NCBI RefSeq assembly: GCF_000332495.1
Contig: NZ_AOGW02000006.1
Span: forward strand, 496,001-560,000
DNA: 64,000 nt
Reading direction: 5' to 3'
Origin: Leptospira terpstrae serovar Hualin str. LT 11-33 = ATCC 700639
Lineage (GTDB): Bacteria; Spirochaetota; Leptospiria; Leptospirales; Leptospiraceae
This document shows positions 18,776 to 28,896 of this stretch, in pieces. The notes beneath the pieces were generated by a model. The model made no database searches. It saw only the letters and a program-made list of their open reading frames with translations, and was not told where the DNA came from. The position numbers and the translations under genes were made by a program. The first letter of the stretch is position 1. Each line of letters opens with the position of its first letter.

Positions 18776-21328
18776 TTAAAAATTAATCTCCATGATTCCT
18801 TGATTTTCTTTCACTCGCGCTACCGAGAGGATTTTTTCTTTGATGGCCAACAGTAGGCCTGTATCTTCAATTTTTGTACCATTTTTGGTTTGTATATGAA
18901 AGGAGTCATAAGCAAAATCCGCACTGGTGGAGATCCTAACAAAAATTACTTCGAGTTCAAAGTCGAGTAATGTTTTTAAGATTCTATACACAAGTCCAAT
19001 AGAGTCGGGAACTCTCACTTCTAAAACAGAATAAGATTCTGATAGATCATTAGCAAATTTTACCAACTCTTCCACCATTCCGTCGGGAATTTGTGGTAAT
19101 GTTTTCCAAATGTTGGTTGTGGAGGCCAAATCTTCTATATTGATTTTTCCATCGATACAATCGGCCAGAGTAGATTCTATATCAGAAATCTGTTTTTCTG
19201 CGATTTCTCCACTACCAAATTCATCGGTGATTTGTGCTTGTAGAATGAGTTGGTCTTCATCAGTTCTAAATAGTCGCAGTCCTACTAAATTTAATCCCAA
19301 AGAAGAGATAGTTCCAGAAAGATAAAGTAACATTTGTTTGTCGGATTGTGCAAAAATTGATAAAGTGACAAAGGCAGGTTCTCTTTCTGTGATCATTCGA
19401 AATGGCAAGCCCGAACTTTTCCAATCATAAAGTAATATGAAATGTTGGTACACTCGTCTGGGAGTATTGTAATTTAAATACGAGGAAGGTCTGATTTTCA
19501 TTCCAAACTCAACGATTCGTTCGGATTGTTCGGCTGTAAGGCCTTCTTTTTCGATTAAATAAGTTTCGAGAGTGGATTCTATACGCTCTTGGGTGTCAGC
19601 AAGATTTCCTTTTTTTTGCAAATAGGTAAGCGTGGAAGTGAATAGGAAGTGTAGAATTTCCTTTTTCCAGTTGGTTAGGATACCTTGTCCTACGGACTTT
19701 GTATCAATGATGGTAAGAATGTATAACAAACGTAAAGTGTTTTCATTAGAAAATTGTTTCGCAAAAGAAGCGATGAGTTTTGGATCATAAATATCTCTTT
19801 TGGAAGAGAGTTCCGACATTACAATGTGTTCGGCCACTAGGAAAAGCAAAAGTTCCGTATCTTCTTCTGACAAACGAAACCTTTCGGCTATGATGAGTGC
19901 AAGTTCCGCTCCGTATTGGCTGTGATCCCCTTCTTTTACTTTACCTGCATCATGAATAAGAATTGCGAGAGCCAAAATTTCAATTTTTTGACAAACATTG
20001 AATACTTCCTGGATTTGCCGATCTTCCCATAAATCAGCGATGAGTACATCCAGTTCTCGCAAAATAAGAAGTGTGTGTTCATCCACCGTGTATTGGTGGT
20101 GGTAACTAAACAGTGGAAAATTTGTACAGGCTCCAAATTCGGGAATCAGTTTACCTAAAATATTACACTCATGCATTAAGGTGAGTGTATGCCCAATCCG
20201 TTTTTTCTTTCGTAACATCTCAAGAAAAGTGTCTAAAACTGACTTTTGATTTTTAAAATCATCATCTAAGAAGTGTGATGCGAATCTGATTTCATTTAGA
20301 TCGATCCGGGAAGGTTCTTCCTCGTTTAATTGTGATTCAGCGAAGAATTGAATGATGTCATCATACAAACTATCTGGATTGGATAGTTCACGTTGGATTC
20401 TTTTTTTATTGCGATTGGTTTTTTCATCCAAATAGGTTCCAATATAAAAATACACTTCCTTTTGGGCTTTGTAGAATTGGCTCATAAAGGATTCGAGAGT
20501 TTTGATTTCGTTTTTTGGTCCGAAACCTAAAAACTCTGCGACTTCCGCCTGTAAGCCCAAATCCAATCTGTCATTCTTTCGGCCGCTGATGATGTGGAGA
20601 GCTGATCTTGTTAAAAGTAAAAAATCATAAGCTGATAAAAGAGTTAAACTATCACCAATCAAATAAAAATCGAAAATACCACCATCGGCTGAATCGGCCA
20701 ATGGATTTGTTTTTTCAATCCAATACATATGTTGAATATCACGAAGTCCTAACGGATCGTTTTTAATATTAGGTTCAGAAAGTAGGATAGGATTGTAAGA
20801 ATTAATAATTCTTTCACGAAGATATGATAATTTCCAATCGTTAAAAACTTTGATGGTTTTTTCAGGAATTTTTCCTAAAAATTCTGCCTTGTATTTTTGA
20901 AATAAAACTTCCGATCCTACAAGAAACCGTGAGTCCAGAACAGCATGGAAGGTTTCGATTTGATCCAAATACAAAAAGGATTCTTTGATGGTGCGGCAAG
21001 AATGTCCTACTTCCTTTTCGTTATTATATAAGAATGTATTGATCTTCGAAATAATTTCGCTAAGAAGTTTATCGGAAAGTTTTCCATCATGGAGGTATAG
21101 AAGATCGATATCAGAATAGGGGGCTAGTTCCCGACGTCCATACCCACCAACAGCAATTAGACAAAGATGGTCTTTTAATGGGATTCCTTCGGAGACCTCA
21201 CTAAATAGAGTCCGGATGGATTCATCCACAAGATTACTCAACTGGCGTGTAAAAAGCCTTCCTGAGGAAACTGTTTTGGCTTTTGGGAATGTCCTTTGCA
21301 GTTTTGCCTTGAGTTCTGATTTCATCAT
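18776..21328 (-). CDS. glnD: Bifunctional [protein-PII] uridylyltransferase / uridylyl-removing enzyme
   Basis: This 850-residue nitrogen-status sensor uridylylates and deuridylylates PII. The nucleotidyltransferase domain carries GGYGRRELAPYSDIDLLYL near residues 60-80. The HD hydrolase domain follows with HHQYTVDEHT and LIHDAGKVKEGDHS (about residues 415-480). Two C-terminal ACT-like glutamine-binding domains start near residues 670 and 770 (FVTLSIFAQSDKQML and VLEVRVPDSIGLVYRIL). The length is close to the E. coli enzyme. It diverges from a membrane protein gene with almost no intergenic space. Confidence 0.92.
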   Translation of the reverse strand: MMKSELKAKLQRTFPKAKTVSSGRLFTRQLSNLVDESIRTLFSEVSEGIPLKDHLCLIAVGGYGRRELAPYSDIDLLYLHDGKLSDKLLSEIISKINTFLYNNEKEVGHSCRTIKESFLYLDQIETFHAVLDSRFLVGSEVLFQKYKAEFLGKIPEKTIKVFNDWKLSYLRERIINSYNPILLSEPNIKNDPLGLRDIQHMYWIEKTNPLADSADGGIFDFYLIGDSLTLLSAYDFLLLTRSALHIISGRKNDRLDLGLQAEVAEFLGFGPKNEIKTLESFMSQFYKAQKEVYFYIGTYLDEKTNRNKKRIQRELSNPDSLYDDIIQFFAESQLNEEEPSRIDLNEIRFASHFLDDDFKNQKSVLDTFLEMLRKKKRIGHTLTLMHECNILGKLIPEFGACTNFPLFSYHHQYTVDEHTLLILRELDVLIADLWEDRQIQEVFNVCQKIEILALAILIHDAGKVKEGDHSQYGAELALIIAERFRLSEEDTELLLFLVAEHIVMSELSSKRDIYDPKLIASFAKQFSNENTLRLLYILTIIDTKSVGQGILTNWKKEILHFLFTSTLTYLQKKGNLADTQERIESTLETYLIEKEGLTAEQSERIVEFGMKIRPSSYLNYNTPRRVYQHFILLYDWKSSGLPFRMITEREPAFVTLSIFAQSDKQMLLYLSGTISSLGLNLVGLRLFRTDEDQLILQAQITDEFGSGEIAEKQISDIESTLADCIDGKINIEDLASTTNIWKTLPQIPDGMVEELVKFANDLSESYSVLEVRVPDSIGLVYRILKTLLDFELEVIFVRISTSADFAYDSFHIQTKNGTKIEDTGLLLAIKEKILSVARVKENQGIMEINF

Positions 21329-21367
21329 GTTAAGATGGGATCTCCTACCTTATTGGACAACTTTAAC

Positions 21368-21841
21368 ATGAATCCGAAGATTAAAATCACAATTCAGTTT
21401 ATTTTCAGCCATCTTTCCGCATATCTACTGGTTTCAATTCCCTATTTCCAGTTGGTAATGAAGGATTATTATGAAGGCGATAGTGCCGTATTTCCATTGT
21501 TTCTAATTACAGCAAACGATGGTGCGGCTTGGTCGAGAGCGATGACTTGGTTATTCCCGACTTTGATATTTCAAGCAATCTTAATTGTTAGTTTTTTAAT
21601 TGTGATTTGGGATTGGTTTTGTGTGCAAACTTTCGGCAAACAAATGTTTGTATTGGTTTGGATGAGGACTGTCCTTGGTGGACTTGCCGCTATCTCTCCG
21701 GCTGTGGGAAGTCTAGAAGGAATGGTATTTCTCATTCCAGAGGTGACACTATCGATCCATCTATACGTAGTATTTGAAATTTTCTTACAGTCACTTGTCC
21801 TGGCAGGTATTTTTCTTTTTTTCGTGAACCGTTTTAAATAA
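21368..21841 (+). CDS. Small integral membrane protein of unknown function
   Basis: The protein has about 157 residues from the ATG at 21368, or 168 from an in-frame ATG at 21335. It carries four predicted membrane segments, beginning ITIQFIFSHLSAYLLVSI, LFPTLIFQAILIVSFLIVIW, LGGLAAISPAVGSLEGM and VVFEIFLQSLVLAGIFLFF. No domain is recognised. The upstream ATG lies only 6 bp from the divergent glnD start; neither start has a clear ribosome binding site. It is followed 18 bp later by the GH172 gene. Confidence 0.6.
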   Translation: MNPKIKITIQFIFSHLSAYLLVSIPYFQLVMKDYYEGDSAVFPLFLITANDGAAWSRAMTWLFPTLIFQAILIVSFLIVIWDWFCVQTFGKQMFVLVWMRTVLGGLAAISPAVGSLEGMVFLIPEVTLSIHLYVVFEIFLQSLVLAGIFLFFVNRFK

Positions 21842-21859
21842 ATCGAAAAACAGATAACA

Positions 21860-23095
21860 ATGGATTATAAATATTCTAAAGTGTTCACAAAATTAAATTG
21901 GAAAGAAAAGAATTTACTTATGTTGAAATCTATCTTTTTCATTGGTTTTTCTCTAACTATTTCCACCAATTCATTATTTGCGGATGGATGGGAATCTTCG
22001 ATTTGGAAAGATAAAAGTTACCGTAACCAAAGGATTTCAAGTGCAGATCCTACCAATGGTAATGATGATTTTATCAAAATTCCAAAGAAAAAAACTGTAA
22101 CCTTAGCTGAGATTAAAACTAGGGGAGTCATCAAACATATTTGGATGACCCTTGCCAGTAAAGATCCAATGGCTCGTAAAAATGCTGTCATTCGAATCTA
22201 TTGGGACAACCACGAGTATCCTTCCGTAGAGGTTCCGTTAGGTGAGTTTTTTGGACAAGGTTGGGGAGAGGAATACATTTTAAATTCGGCTCCTTTGGTT
22301 GCAGCCCCCAAAAAAGGAAAGTCAATGAACTCTTATTTTTCTATGCCCTTTGAAACAGGAGCAAAGATTGAAATAGAAAATGAATCGGATGAAGATATCA
22401 GTAATTTTTATTTTTACATTGATTATGAAGAATGGAAAGAACCACTAGGTTCCAATTTAAGGTTTCACGCCCAGTGGAATCGAAGTGTAACAAAACCTAA
22501 CACGGTGAATGGGAAGGAAAACGAATGGGGCCTTCTTGGAGAAACAGAAAAGACTGTTTTTAAAAAAGAAAATTACTTTTCTGTTCTTGAAACTGAAGGC
22601 AAAGGCCAATTTGTGGGACTTAACTTGTATGTTGATTCCCCAACTCCTCTTTGGTATGGCGAAGGGGATGATTTGATTTTTATTGATGGGAACCAAACAG
22701 AGGCCAACTTAAAAGGTACAGGAACAGAAGATGTTTTTAATACCGCTTGGTCACCAAAAGAAATCTTTATGCATCCATACTTCGGATATCCACGTGTCTC
22801 GGATTCTGTGGGTTGGCTTGGCAGAACTCATTTGTATCGATTTTGGGTGGAATCCCCAATACGGTTTGAAAGAAATTTCCTATTCCTTTTAGAACATGGG
22901 CATGCAAATTCCTTGACCTTAGATTTAATCTCTGTTGCTTATTGGTATCAGAGTCTGAATCCAAAACCAATGAAGGTTTTGCCGAAAAAAGAATTCCGAA
23001 CCAACAAACCGGAAATTAATTTTCGTCATATCCACAAGTGGCGGGATTCATTCCGAAGCGAAAAAGGTTATGGGGAAATTTGGGGAAATGAATGA
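21860..23095 (+). CDS. GH172 (DUF2961) glycoside hydrolase, exported
   Basis: This 411-residue protein (391 from an alternative ATG at 21920) has a signal peptide (IFFIGFSLTISTNSLFA). It then matches the DUF2961 family now called GH172: VIKHIWMT near the start, IRIYWDNHEYPSVEVPLGEFFG, and later NLKGTGTEDVFNTAW with a YRFWVESPIRF segment. The Glu and Asp residues in these motifs are candidates for the catalytic acids. Characterised GH172 enzymes act on furanosides (difructose anhydrides, D-arabinofuranosides, D-fructofuranosides). The substrate here is unknown. It overlaps the next gene. Confidence 0.82.
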   Translation: MDYKYSKVFTKLNWKEKNLLMLKSIFFIGFSLTISTNSLFADGWESSIWKDKSYRNQRISSADPTNGNDDFIKIPKKKTVTLAEIKTRGVIKHIWMTLASKDPMARKNAVIRIYWDNHEYPSVEVPLGEFFGQGWGEEYILNSAPLVAAPKKGKSMNSYFSMPFETGAKIEIENESDEDISNFYFYIDYEEWKEPLGSNLRFHAQWNRSVTKPNTVNGKENEWGLLGETEKTVFKKENYFSVLETEGKGQFVGLNLYVDSPTPLWYGEGDDLIFIDGNQTEANLKGTGTEDVFNTAWSPKEIFMHPYFGYPRVSDSVGWLGRTHLYRFWVESPIRFERNFLFLLEHGHANSLTLDLISVAYWYQSLNPKPMKVLPKKEFRTNKPEINFRHIHKWRDSFRSEKGYGEIWGNE

Positions 23096-24005
23096 GATTA
23101 ATACAGATGTGTTTGCGAGAGAAATTGTTTCGCAATCCATCGATGCCATTGTTGTTTTAGATACTGATAGTAAGATACTCTTCAGTAACTTAGCGTTACA
23201 GTCGTTAACTGGATTTACAAAAGAAGAATTATATCAAAAAACGTTTTCTTTTCTTTTTCCTCCGAATGAAAAAGGGGAACAGAATTCCATAGAAACCTTT
23301 GTAAGTTCCAATGATTCTCATTATATTGCTGGGTTTCTTAAAGAATTGGAACTAGTCACAAAACCAAAAGGTACAATCCCGGTTGAGATTCGTGCCTTTA
23401 CCATTCGTAATGAAAACCAAATGTTTTATGCAGCCATCATACGTGATGTGAGGGAACGGAGACGACTAGAAGAACAAAAGAATGTTCTCATCAATAGTTT
23501 GAAACGATTGGCATATATGGATGAGCTTACCATGTTGCCAAACCGACGTTCCTTTTCCGAAAGTTTGCAGAAAACTGTTGCCACCGTCAAACGTCGTAAC
23601 CGCGAATCAGTACTCGCCGTCCTTGACATCGACCATTTTAAGGTCATTAATGATACCTATGGACATGACATTGGGGATTTGGTATTGAAAAAAATGGCCA
23701 ATATCTTTGTGGATTGTCTAAGGGAAGAGGATACAATCGGGAGGATTGGGGGGGAAGAGTTTGGTTGCATTCTACCTGACACAACTACGGAAGGTGCCAC
23801 GATTGTTCTCGACCGCCTTCGCGAATCTGTAGAAACACACCGGTTCTTTATTTTCGATAACTACTATCTCAATATTACTCTGAGCATTGGATACACCAAG
23901 GTGCACCCGATTCAAAAACCAGAGGAAATCTTGAAGTTAGCGGACATCGCTCTCTACCAAGCGAAGAATCATGGCCGTAACTGCATCCAAGTTTACCCTG
24001 TGTGA
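23088..24005 (+). CDS. PAS-GGDEF diguanylate cyclase
   Basis: This protein of about 305 residues has an N-terminal PAS sensor (QSIDAIVVLDTDSKILFSN to AAIIRDVRERR) linked by a short coil to a GGDEF domain. The active-site loop is RIGGEEFG. An REED sequence five residues before the loop fits the RxxD product-inhibition I-site. It should make c-di-GMP from GTP in response to an unidentified cytoplasmic signal; no membrane segment is present. The start at 23088 has TTGGGGAA before it and overlaps the GH172 stop by 8 bp. An in-frame ATG lies at 23070. Confidence 0.9.
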   Translation: MNEINTDVFAREIVSQSIDAIVVLDTDSKILFSNLALQSLTGFTKEELYQKTFSFLFPPNEKGEQNSIETFVSSNDSHYIAGFLKELELVTKPKGTIPVEIRAFTIRNENQMFYAAIIRDVRERRRLEEQKNVLINSLKRLAYMDELTMLPNRRSFSESLQKTVATVKRRNRESVLAVLDIDHFKVINDTYGHDIGDLVLKKMANIFVDCLREEDTIGRIGGEEFGCILPDTTTEGATIVLDRLRESVETHRFFIFDNYYLNITLSIGYTKVHPIQKPEEILKLADIALYQAKNHGRNCIQVYPV

Positions 24006-24011
24006 CATAAT

Positions 24012-24043
24012 TTTAGCAGAGTTTTCAAGATTCTGCTAAATTT
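24012..24043 (+). terminator. Terminator after the GGDEF gene
   Basis: TTTAGCAGA (24012-24020) pairs perfectly with TCTGCTAAA (24032-24040), followed by TTT. It separates the diguanylate cyclase from the heat-shock operon promoter. Confidence 0.65.
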
Positions 24044-24066
24044 CCCAGCTACATTCTTCTTCCTGC

Positions 24067-24095
24067 TTGACGAAAAAATACCAAATCCGTAAACT
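24067..24095 (+). promoter_or_regulatory. Sigma70-type promoter of hrcA-grpE-dnaK-dnaJ
   Basis: TTGACG (24067-24072) is followed after exactly 17 bp by TAAACT (24090-24095), a 4/6 match to the -10 consensus. The predicted start site falls at the left edge of the CIRCE element, as expected for an HrcA-repressed promoter. Confidence 0.7.
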
Positions 24096-24106
24096 TTAAG
24101 CATAGA

Positions 24107-24133
24107 TTAGCACTCTAATCATCAGAGTGCTAA
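24107..24133 (+). promoter_or_regulatory. CIRCE operator
   Basis: TTAGCACTC (24107-24115), a 9-base spacer and GAGTGCTAA (24125-24133) form a perfect match to the CIRCE consensus. This is the binding site for HrcA, encoded just downstream, so the operon is autorepressed and released on heat or protein-folding stress. Confidence 0.97.
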
Positions 24134-24152
24134 AGGAAGTGCCAAGAAGGAT

Positions 24153-25184
24153 ATGGATCTTTCGCCTAGACATCGTTCTATTTTGAAAGCATTGGTTGAG
24201 GAATTCGTTTCGGACAACAAACCGGTCGGATCCAAAACTCTTTCTGAAAAATACGATATCGGAGTCTCACCCGCTACCATTCGGTCCTGCTTGGCAGAAC
24301 TAGAGGAGATGGGTTTTATTGTGGCACGCCATACCTCGGGCGGTCGGGTTCCGACAGAACGCGGGTATCGGTTGTATGTGGATAGTTTGGTGACGCTTTT
24401 TGAGCTTACCATGCGAGAGAAACAAAGGATCCAGGAAGAGTATCTTCGGATGCAATTTCGATTGGATCAGGTGCTTGTCGCCACATCCAAAGTTTTGGCT
24501 TCCCTTTCGCAATCTGCGAGTGTGGTTCTCGGTCCGGAAGGATCTTTGGATACACTCAAACATATTGAACTCATCCATGTAAATGGTGGAGAAGTTCTTA
24601 TGATTCTTGTTATGCGGTCAGGAACTGTGCTCAATCGAAATATTTTTTTCGATTACCACATCTCGCAAGAGACTCTGTACCAAATTTCAAGATATTTGAA
24701 TGATAATGTCAAAGGTTTTGATGTTCATGAAATTCAAAGTAATCTGATTCCTCAGATGATGATGCAAAAGGAAGGTCCAGAAGGATTTGCTTTGTTTGCA
24801 CCATCGATTGCACGAGCAATGGGAACAGACAGTCAATCTGTTGATAACTTATACATCGATGGATTGAAAAACTTATACGAAAACTTTAAGGATGAAGAGG
24901 AACAATTAGAGAACATCCTGCATCTATTTGATGAAAAACAGTTCCTCAAAGAATTTTTTAGCGATTATGTTCCGATGGATGGTGTTTATACCATTATTGG
25001 AAAAGATGGTAATGAAAAGTTAGGTGGTGTGACCATCATTACAACCAATTACCGAATGGGTGAAAAGAGGATTGGTTCCATGGGAATCATTGGTCCTCAG
25101 AGGATGAATTACAACAAAGCATTACCTTTGATTGAATTCACTTCTAAGTTAGTTTCAGAAATGATAACGAAATTGAGTAGATAG
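24153..25184 (+). CDS. hrcA: Heat-inducible transcription repressor HrcA
   Basis: This 343-residue repressor binds CIRCE. The N-terminal winged helix begins LSPRHRSILKALVEEFV and has GVSPATIRSCLAELEEMGF and the conserved wing HTSGGRVPTERGYR. A GAF-like central domain follows, and the C-terminus has GVTIITTNYRMGEKRIGSMGIIGP. The ATG at 24153 is preceded by AAGAAGG. It is the first gene of the operon; grpE starts 11 bp after its stop. Confidence 0.96.
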   Translation: MDLSPRHRSILKALVEEFVSDNKPVGSKTLSEKYDIGVSPATIRSCLAELEEMGFIVARHTSGGRVPTERGYRLYVDSLVTLFELTMREKQRIQEEYLRMQFRLDQVLVATSKVLASLSQSASVVLGPEGSLDTLKHIELIHVNGGEVLMILVMRSGTVLNRNIFFDYHISQETLYQISRYLNDNVKGFDVHEIQSNLIPQMMMQKEGPEGFALFAPSIARAMGTDSQSVDNLYIDGLKNLYENFKDEEEQLENILHLFDEKQFLKEFFSDYVPMDGVYTIIGKDGNEKLGGVTIITTNYRMGEKRIGSMGIIGPQRMNYNKALPLIEFTSKLVSEMITKLSR

Positions 25185-25195
25185 TAGGAGGAAAA

Positions 25196-25768
25196 ATGGC
25201 AGAAGAAACAAACGGGTCCGTGGATGAACAAAATGTGTCAGTCGAAGAAGGACAGACCATTACGGATGAAGCCATTGAACAAGCAGTAGAAGGTGCCGAG
25301 AAAGAACTCGATAACGCCAAAAAAGAAATCGAAACTTTAAAAGATTCTTGGTTAAGGGAACGTGCGGAGTTTCAAAACTACAAACGTCGAACTGCAAACG
25401 ACTTGTTAAATGCAAGAAAAGAATCCATCAAGAAGTTTGCTGAAGGACTCACAGGTGCTTTAGACAACTTGGAGCGAGTATCCAACGTTCCGAACCAAAC
25501 TCCGGAAGTTGTTGCTTTCGTTGAAGGAATCAAGATGGTTCAAAAGGAATTTTATTCCGTATTGGAAAAGGAAGGAATCAAACGTTTGGATCCGAAAGGA
25601 ATGCCGTTTGACCCAATGCTAATGGAAGCAATTGCTTCCGAGGAAAGTGCAGAGTTTGCCGAAGAGACTGTTGTGGAAACTTACCAAGCTGGTTATTACC
25701 ATGAAGAAGGTGAGAACAAACAATCCATTCGTCCTGCACGTGTAAAAGTGGGAAAACCACAAAGTTAA
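25196..25768 (+). CDS. grpE: Nucleotide exchange factor GrpE
   Basis: This 190-residue co-chaperone releases ADP from DnaK. It has an acidic disordered N-terminus, a long helix containing [18 protein letters not shown], and a C-terminal beta domain with [21 protein letters not shown] and a VETYQAGYY segment. It has a very strong ribosome binding site (TAGGAGG). It lies between hrcA and dnaK, with 11-bp and 22-bp gaps. Confidence 0.96.
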   Translation: MAEETNGSVDEQNVSVEEGQTITDEAIEQAVEGAEKELDNAKKEIETLKDSWLRERAEFQNYKRRTANDLLNARKESIKKFAEGLTGALDNLERVSNVPNQTPEVVAFVEGIKMVQKEFYSVLEKEGIKRLDPKGMPFDPMLMEAIASEESAEFAEETVVETYQAGYYHEEGENKQSIRPARVKVGKPQS

Positions 25769-25790
25769 TATTAGTAAGAAGGAGAAGACT

Positions 25791-27725
25791 ATGTCTAAGG
25801 AAAAAATTATAGGTATCGATTTAGGAACCACTAACTCTTGTGTGGCGGTTATGGAAGGTGGAGATCCTGTTGTCATTCAAAACTCAGAAGGGGCAAGAAC
25901 CACTCCTTCGATTGTTGCCTTCACAGCAAAGGGTGAAACCATTGTTGGTCAGTTCGCAAAGAACCAGGCAATAACGAATGCAGTAAATACGATTCGTTCT
26001 GCGAAACGTTTTATCGGTCGTCGTTTCAACGAGGCTGGTGACGAGTCAAAGATGGTATCTTACAAAGTGATTCGTGCTGGAAATGACGGAGTCAAATTTG
26101 AAACCGTTTCTGGTGAATTCACTCCACAAGAAATTGCGGCTCGTGTACTTCAAAAAATGAAAAAAACTGCAGAAGACTTTCTTGGCCATGAAGTGAAGAA
26201 AGCTGTGGTAACCGTGCCTGCATACTTCAATGACGAACAACGACAAGCAACTAAAGATGCAGGTCGAATTGCTGGCCTTGAAGTAGAACGTATCATCAAC
26301 GAACCAACAGCTGCAGCTCTTGCTTATGGTTTTGATAAGAAAAAAACCAGTGCAAAGATCGCAGTATACGACTTAGGTGGTGGAACATTTGACGTTTCTA
26401 TCCTTGAGCTTGGCGACGGGGTATTCGAAGTAAAATCCACAAATGGGGACACTCATCTTGGTGGGGATGACTTTGATAACGTAGTCATGCAGTGGATGAT
26501 TGATGAGTTTAAAAAACAAACTGGGATTGATATCTCTGGAGATAAAAACACAGTACAACGATTGAAAGAAGCTGCTGAAAAAGCTAAAATCGAGTTGTCT
26601 GGAACATCTTCTACACAAATCAATCTACCGTTCATCACAGCAGATGCATCTGGTCCAAAACATTTGGATATGACACTCACCAAAGCAAAGTTTGATGAAA
26701 TCACAAGATCACTAGTAGAAAGAACTCGCATTCCATGTATCAACGCATTGAAGGATGCTGGCTTAACTGCAAGTGAAATTGATGAAGTCATCCTTGTGGG
26801 TGGATCCATTCGTATCCCTGCGGTGCAAGCCCTTGTAAAAGAAATTTTTGGTAAAGAACCAAACAAATCAGTAAACCCTGATGAAGTAGTAGCAGTAGGT
26901 GCTGCGATCCAAGGGGGAGTTCTTGCAGGTGATGTAACCGATGTATTGTTACTTGATGTAACTCCACTTTCCCTCGGTATCGAAACTTTGGGTGGTGTGA
27001 TGACAAAACTCATCGAAAGAAACACTACTATTCCTACAAGAAAATCACAAGTGTTCTCAACAGCGGCAGATAGCCAAACCACAGTTTCGGTTCATGTATT
27101 GCAAGGGGAACGTGAGATGGCAAGTGCCAATAGAACTCTAGGTCGTTTTGACTTAGTAGGAATTCCATCGGCACCAAGAGGAGTACCTCAAATCGAAGTA
27201 ACTTTTGATATTGATGCGAACGGTATTGTTCACGTATCGGCAAAAGACTTAGGAACAGGAAAAGAACAAAAGATTCGTATTGAATCTTCTTCTGGATTGT
27301 CTGAAGAAGAAATCAAAAAGATGGTGAAGGATGCAGAAGCTCACGCGGAAGAAGATAAAAAACTTCGCGAAGCTGCGGATACTAAAAACGAATTGGAAGC
27401 GATTGTTTACCAATTGGAAAAAACCATCGGAGAATCTGCTGACAAACTCGACGAATCAGAAAAACAACGTGCTCAGGACGAAATCAAACGCGGTCGTGAA
27501 GCTATGGAATCTGGTGACGTGGAACGTATGAAAGCTTCTCGTGATTCCATCCAAGAAGTCGCAATGCAAATTGGACAAAAGATTTATTCACAAGCAGGTC
27601 CTGAAGCTGGTGCTCCGGGAGCGGATCCTGGTGCAAATGCAGGACAAGGTGCAAGTGAATCTTCTGCCGGTGGCGAAAAGGTCGTCGATGCGGATTACAC
27701 CGTAGTCGATGAGGACAAAAAATAA
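25791..27725 (+). CDS. dnaK: Molecular chaperone DnaK (Hsp70)
   Basis: This 644-residue Hsp70 has an N-terminal ATPase domain with [15 protein letters not shown], the [13 protein letters not shown] segment, [15 protein letters not shown] and the [11 protein letters not shown] loop. The interdomain linker is [19 protein letters not shown], with the substrate-binding domain and helical lid after it. The C-terminus is a Gly/Ala-rich tail ending in an EDKK-type motif. It works with GrpE and DnaJ from the same operon. The ribosome binding site is GAAGGAG. Confidence 0.98.
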   Translation: MSKEKIIGIDLGTTNSCVAVMEGGDPVVIQNSEGARTTPSIVAFTAKGETIVGQFAKNQAITNAVNTIRSAKRFIGRRFNEAGDESKMVSYKVIRAGNDGVKFETVSGEFTPQEIAARVLQKMKKTAEDFLGHEVKKAVVTVPAYFNDEQRQATKDAGRIAGLEVERIINEPTAAALAYGFDKKKTSAKIAVYDLGGGTFDVSILELGDGVFEVKSTNGDTHLGGDDFDNVVMQWMIDEFKKQTGIDISGDKNTVQRLKEAAEKAKIELSGTSSTQINLPFITADASGPKHLDMTLTKAKFDEITRSLVERTRIPCINALKDAGLTASEIDEVILVGGSIRIPAVQALVKEIFGKEPNKSVNPDEVVAVGAAIQGGVLAGDVTDVLLLDVTPLSLGIETLGGVMTKLIERNTTIPTRKSQVFSTAADSQTTVSVHVLQGEREMASANRTLGRFDLVGIPSAPRGVPQIEVTFDIDANGIVHVSAKDLGTGKEQKIRIESSSGLSEEEIKKMVKDAEAHAEEDKKLREAADTKNELEAIVYQLEKTIGESADKLDESEKQRAQDEIKRGREAMESGDVERMKASRDSIQEVAMQIGQKIYSQAGPEAGAPGADPGANAGQGASESSAGGEKVVDADYTVVDEDKK

Positions 27726-27744
27726 ATAGAGAAGAAGTAAAACT

Positions 27745-28872
27745 ATGAGCGACCGTGGTTACTACGAAGTATTAGGCGTTTCGAAAGGTGCCTCTGATGA
27801 TGAGATCAAGAGCGCCTATCGTAAGTTAGCCATCAAATATCACCCTGATAAAAATAAAGGTGATAAAGAAGCGGAAGAAAAATTCAAAGAGGCTACGGAA
27901 GCCTATGAAGTGTTACGTGATGCACAAAAACGTGCCGCGTACGATCAGTACGGCAAGGCCGGTGTCAATGCCGGTGCTGGCGGAGGATACGGGGCTGGTG
28001 CTTATACTGATTTCTCTGATATTTTTGGAGACTTCGGTGATATCTTCAGTGAATTTTTCGGAGGCGCAGGTGGTGCCGGTAGCCGCGGTGGTGGAAGAAG
28101 GTCCGGTCCTCAAAGAGGATCGGATTTACGTTATAATTTAGAAGTTAGTTTAGAAGATGCGGCCCTTGGTAAAGAATATAAAATTGAAATCCCACGACTT
28201 GAAACTTGTGTGGATTGTTCTGGTTCTGGCGCATCTAAAGGTTCTTCCCCAACAGTTTGTCCTGATTGTTCAGGAACTGGTCAAGTGAGAAGGACACAAG
28301 GATTCTTTAGTGTTACTACAACTTGCCCACGTTGTAAAGGAAAAGGAAAAGTCATTTCCAATCCTTGTAAAACATGTAAGGGAGAAGGCCTAACAGAGAA
28401 AAGACGAACTATTCATATTAAAATTCCTGCAGGTGTGGAATCCGGTAGCCGGCTAAAAGTTTCAGGCGAAGGAGAATCTGGCCCGAACGGTGGACCTAGT
28501 GGGGATTTGTATGTAGTCACACATATTAAAAAACACCCGACCTTTGAACGCCAAGGAAATGACTTAATAGTTCAAAAAACAATTTCATTGTCTATGGCTT
28601 GCCTCGGTGGTGAGATTGAAGTGCCTTCCATTGATGGAAAAACCATCAACTTAAAAATTCCAGAAGGAACAGAAAGTGGACAAATCTTCCGATTGAAAGG
28701 TCATGGAATTCCTTATCTTGGTTCTTACGGAAAAGGGGACCAACACGTAATCATCAAAGTCGAAATTCCCAAAAAACTTTCTAAAAAGCAGAGAGAACTT
28801 ATGGAAGAATTTGCCCGCGAGTCCGGAGAAAAGGTTGGTAGCGGTGGAAAATCGAAGTTGTTTTTCCGCTGA
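27745..28872 (+). CDS. dnaJ: Co-chaperone DnaJ
   Basis: This 375-residue type I J-protein stimulates DnaK ATPase. The J-domain begins [20 protein letters not shown], with the HPD motif in IKYHPDKN. A Gly/Phe-rich linker follows (residues 72-110). Then four zinc-finger CxxCxGxG-type repeats ([32 protein letters not shown]) and the C-terminal substrate-binding domain. It lies 19 bp after dnaK. Confidence 0.97.
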   Translation: MSDRGYYEVLGVSKGASDDEIKSAYRKLAIKYHPDKNKGDKEAEEKFKEATEAYEVLRDAQKRAAYDQYGKAGVNAGAGGGYGAGAYTDFSDIFGDFGDIFSEFFGGAGGAGSRGGGRRSGPQRGSDLRYNLEVSLEDAALGKEYKIEIPRLETCVDCSGSGASKGSSPTVCPDCSGTGQVRRTQGFFSVTTTCPRCKGKGKVISNPCKTCKGEGLTEKRRTIHIKIPAGVESGSRLKVSGEGESGPNGGPSGDLYVVTHIKKHPTFERQGNDLIVQKTISLSMACLGGEIEVPSIDGKTINLKIPEGTESGQIFRLKGHGIPYLGSYGKGDQHVIIKVEIPKKLSKKQRELMEEFARESGEKVGSGGKSKLFFR

Positions 28873-28896
28873 TCATTTGGAGTATTGAGAGCATCT

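Noticed and set aside
26453..27082. 209-codon open frame antisense to dnaK
   Set aside because: It mirrors the codon pattern of dnaK, has no recognisable domain or ribosome binding site, and lies entirely within a certain gene.
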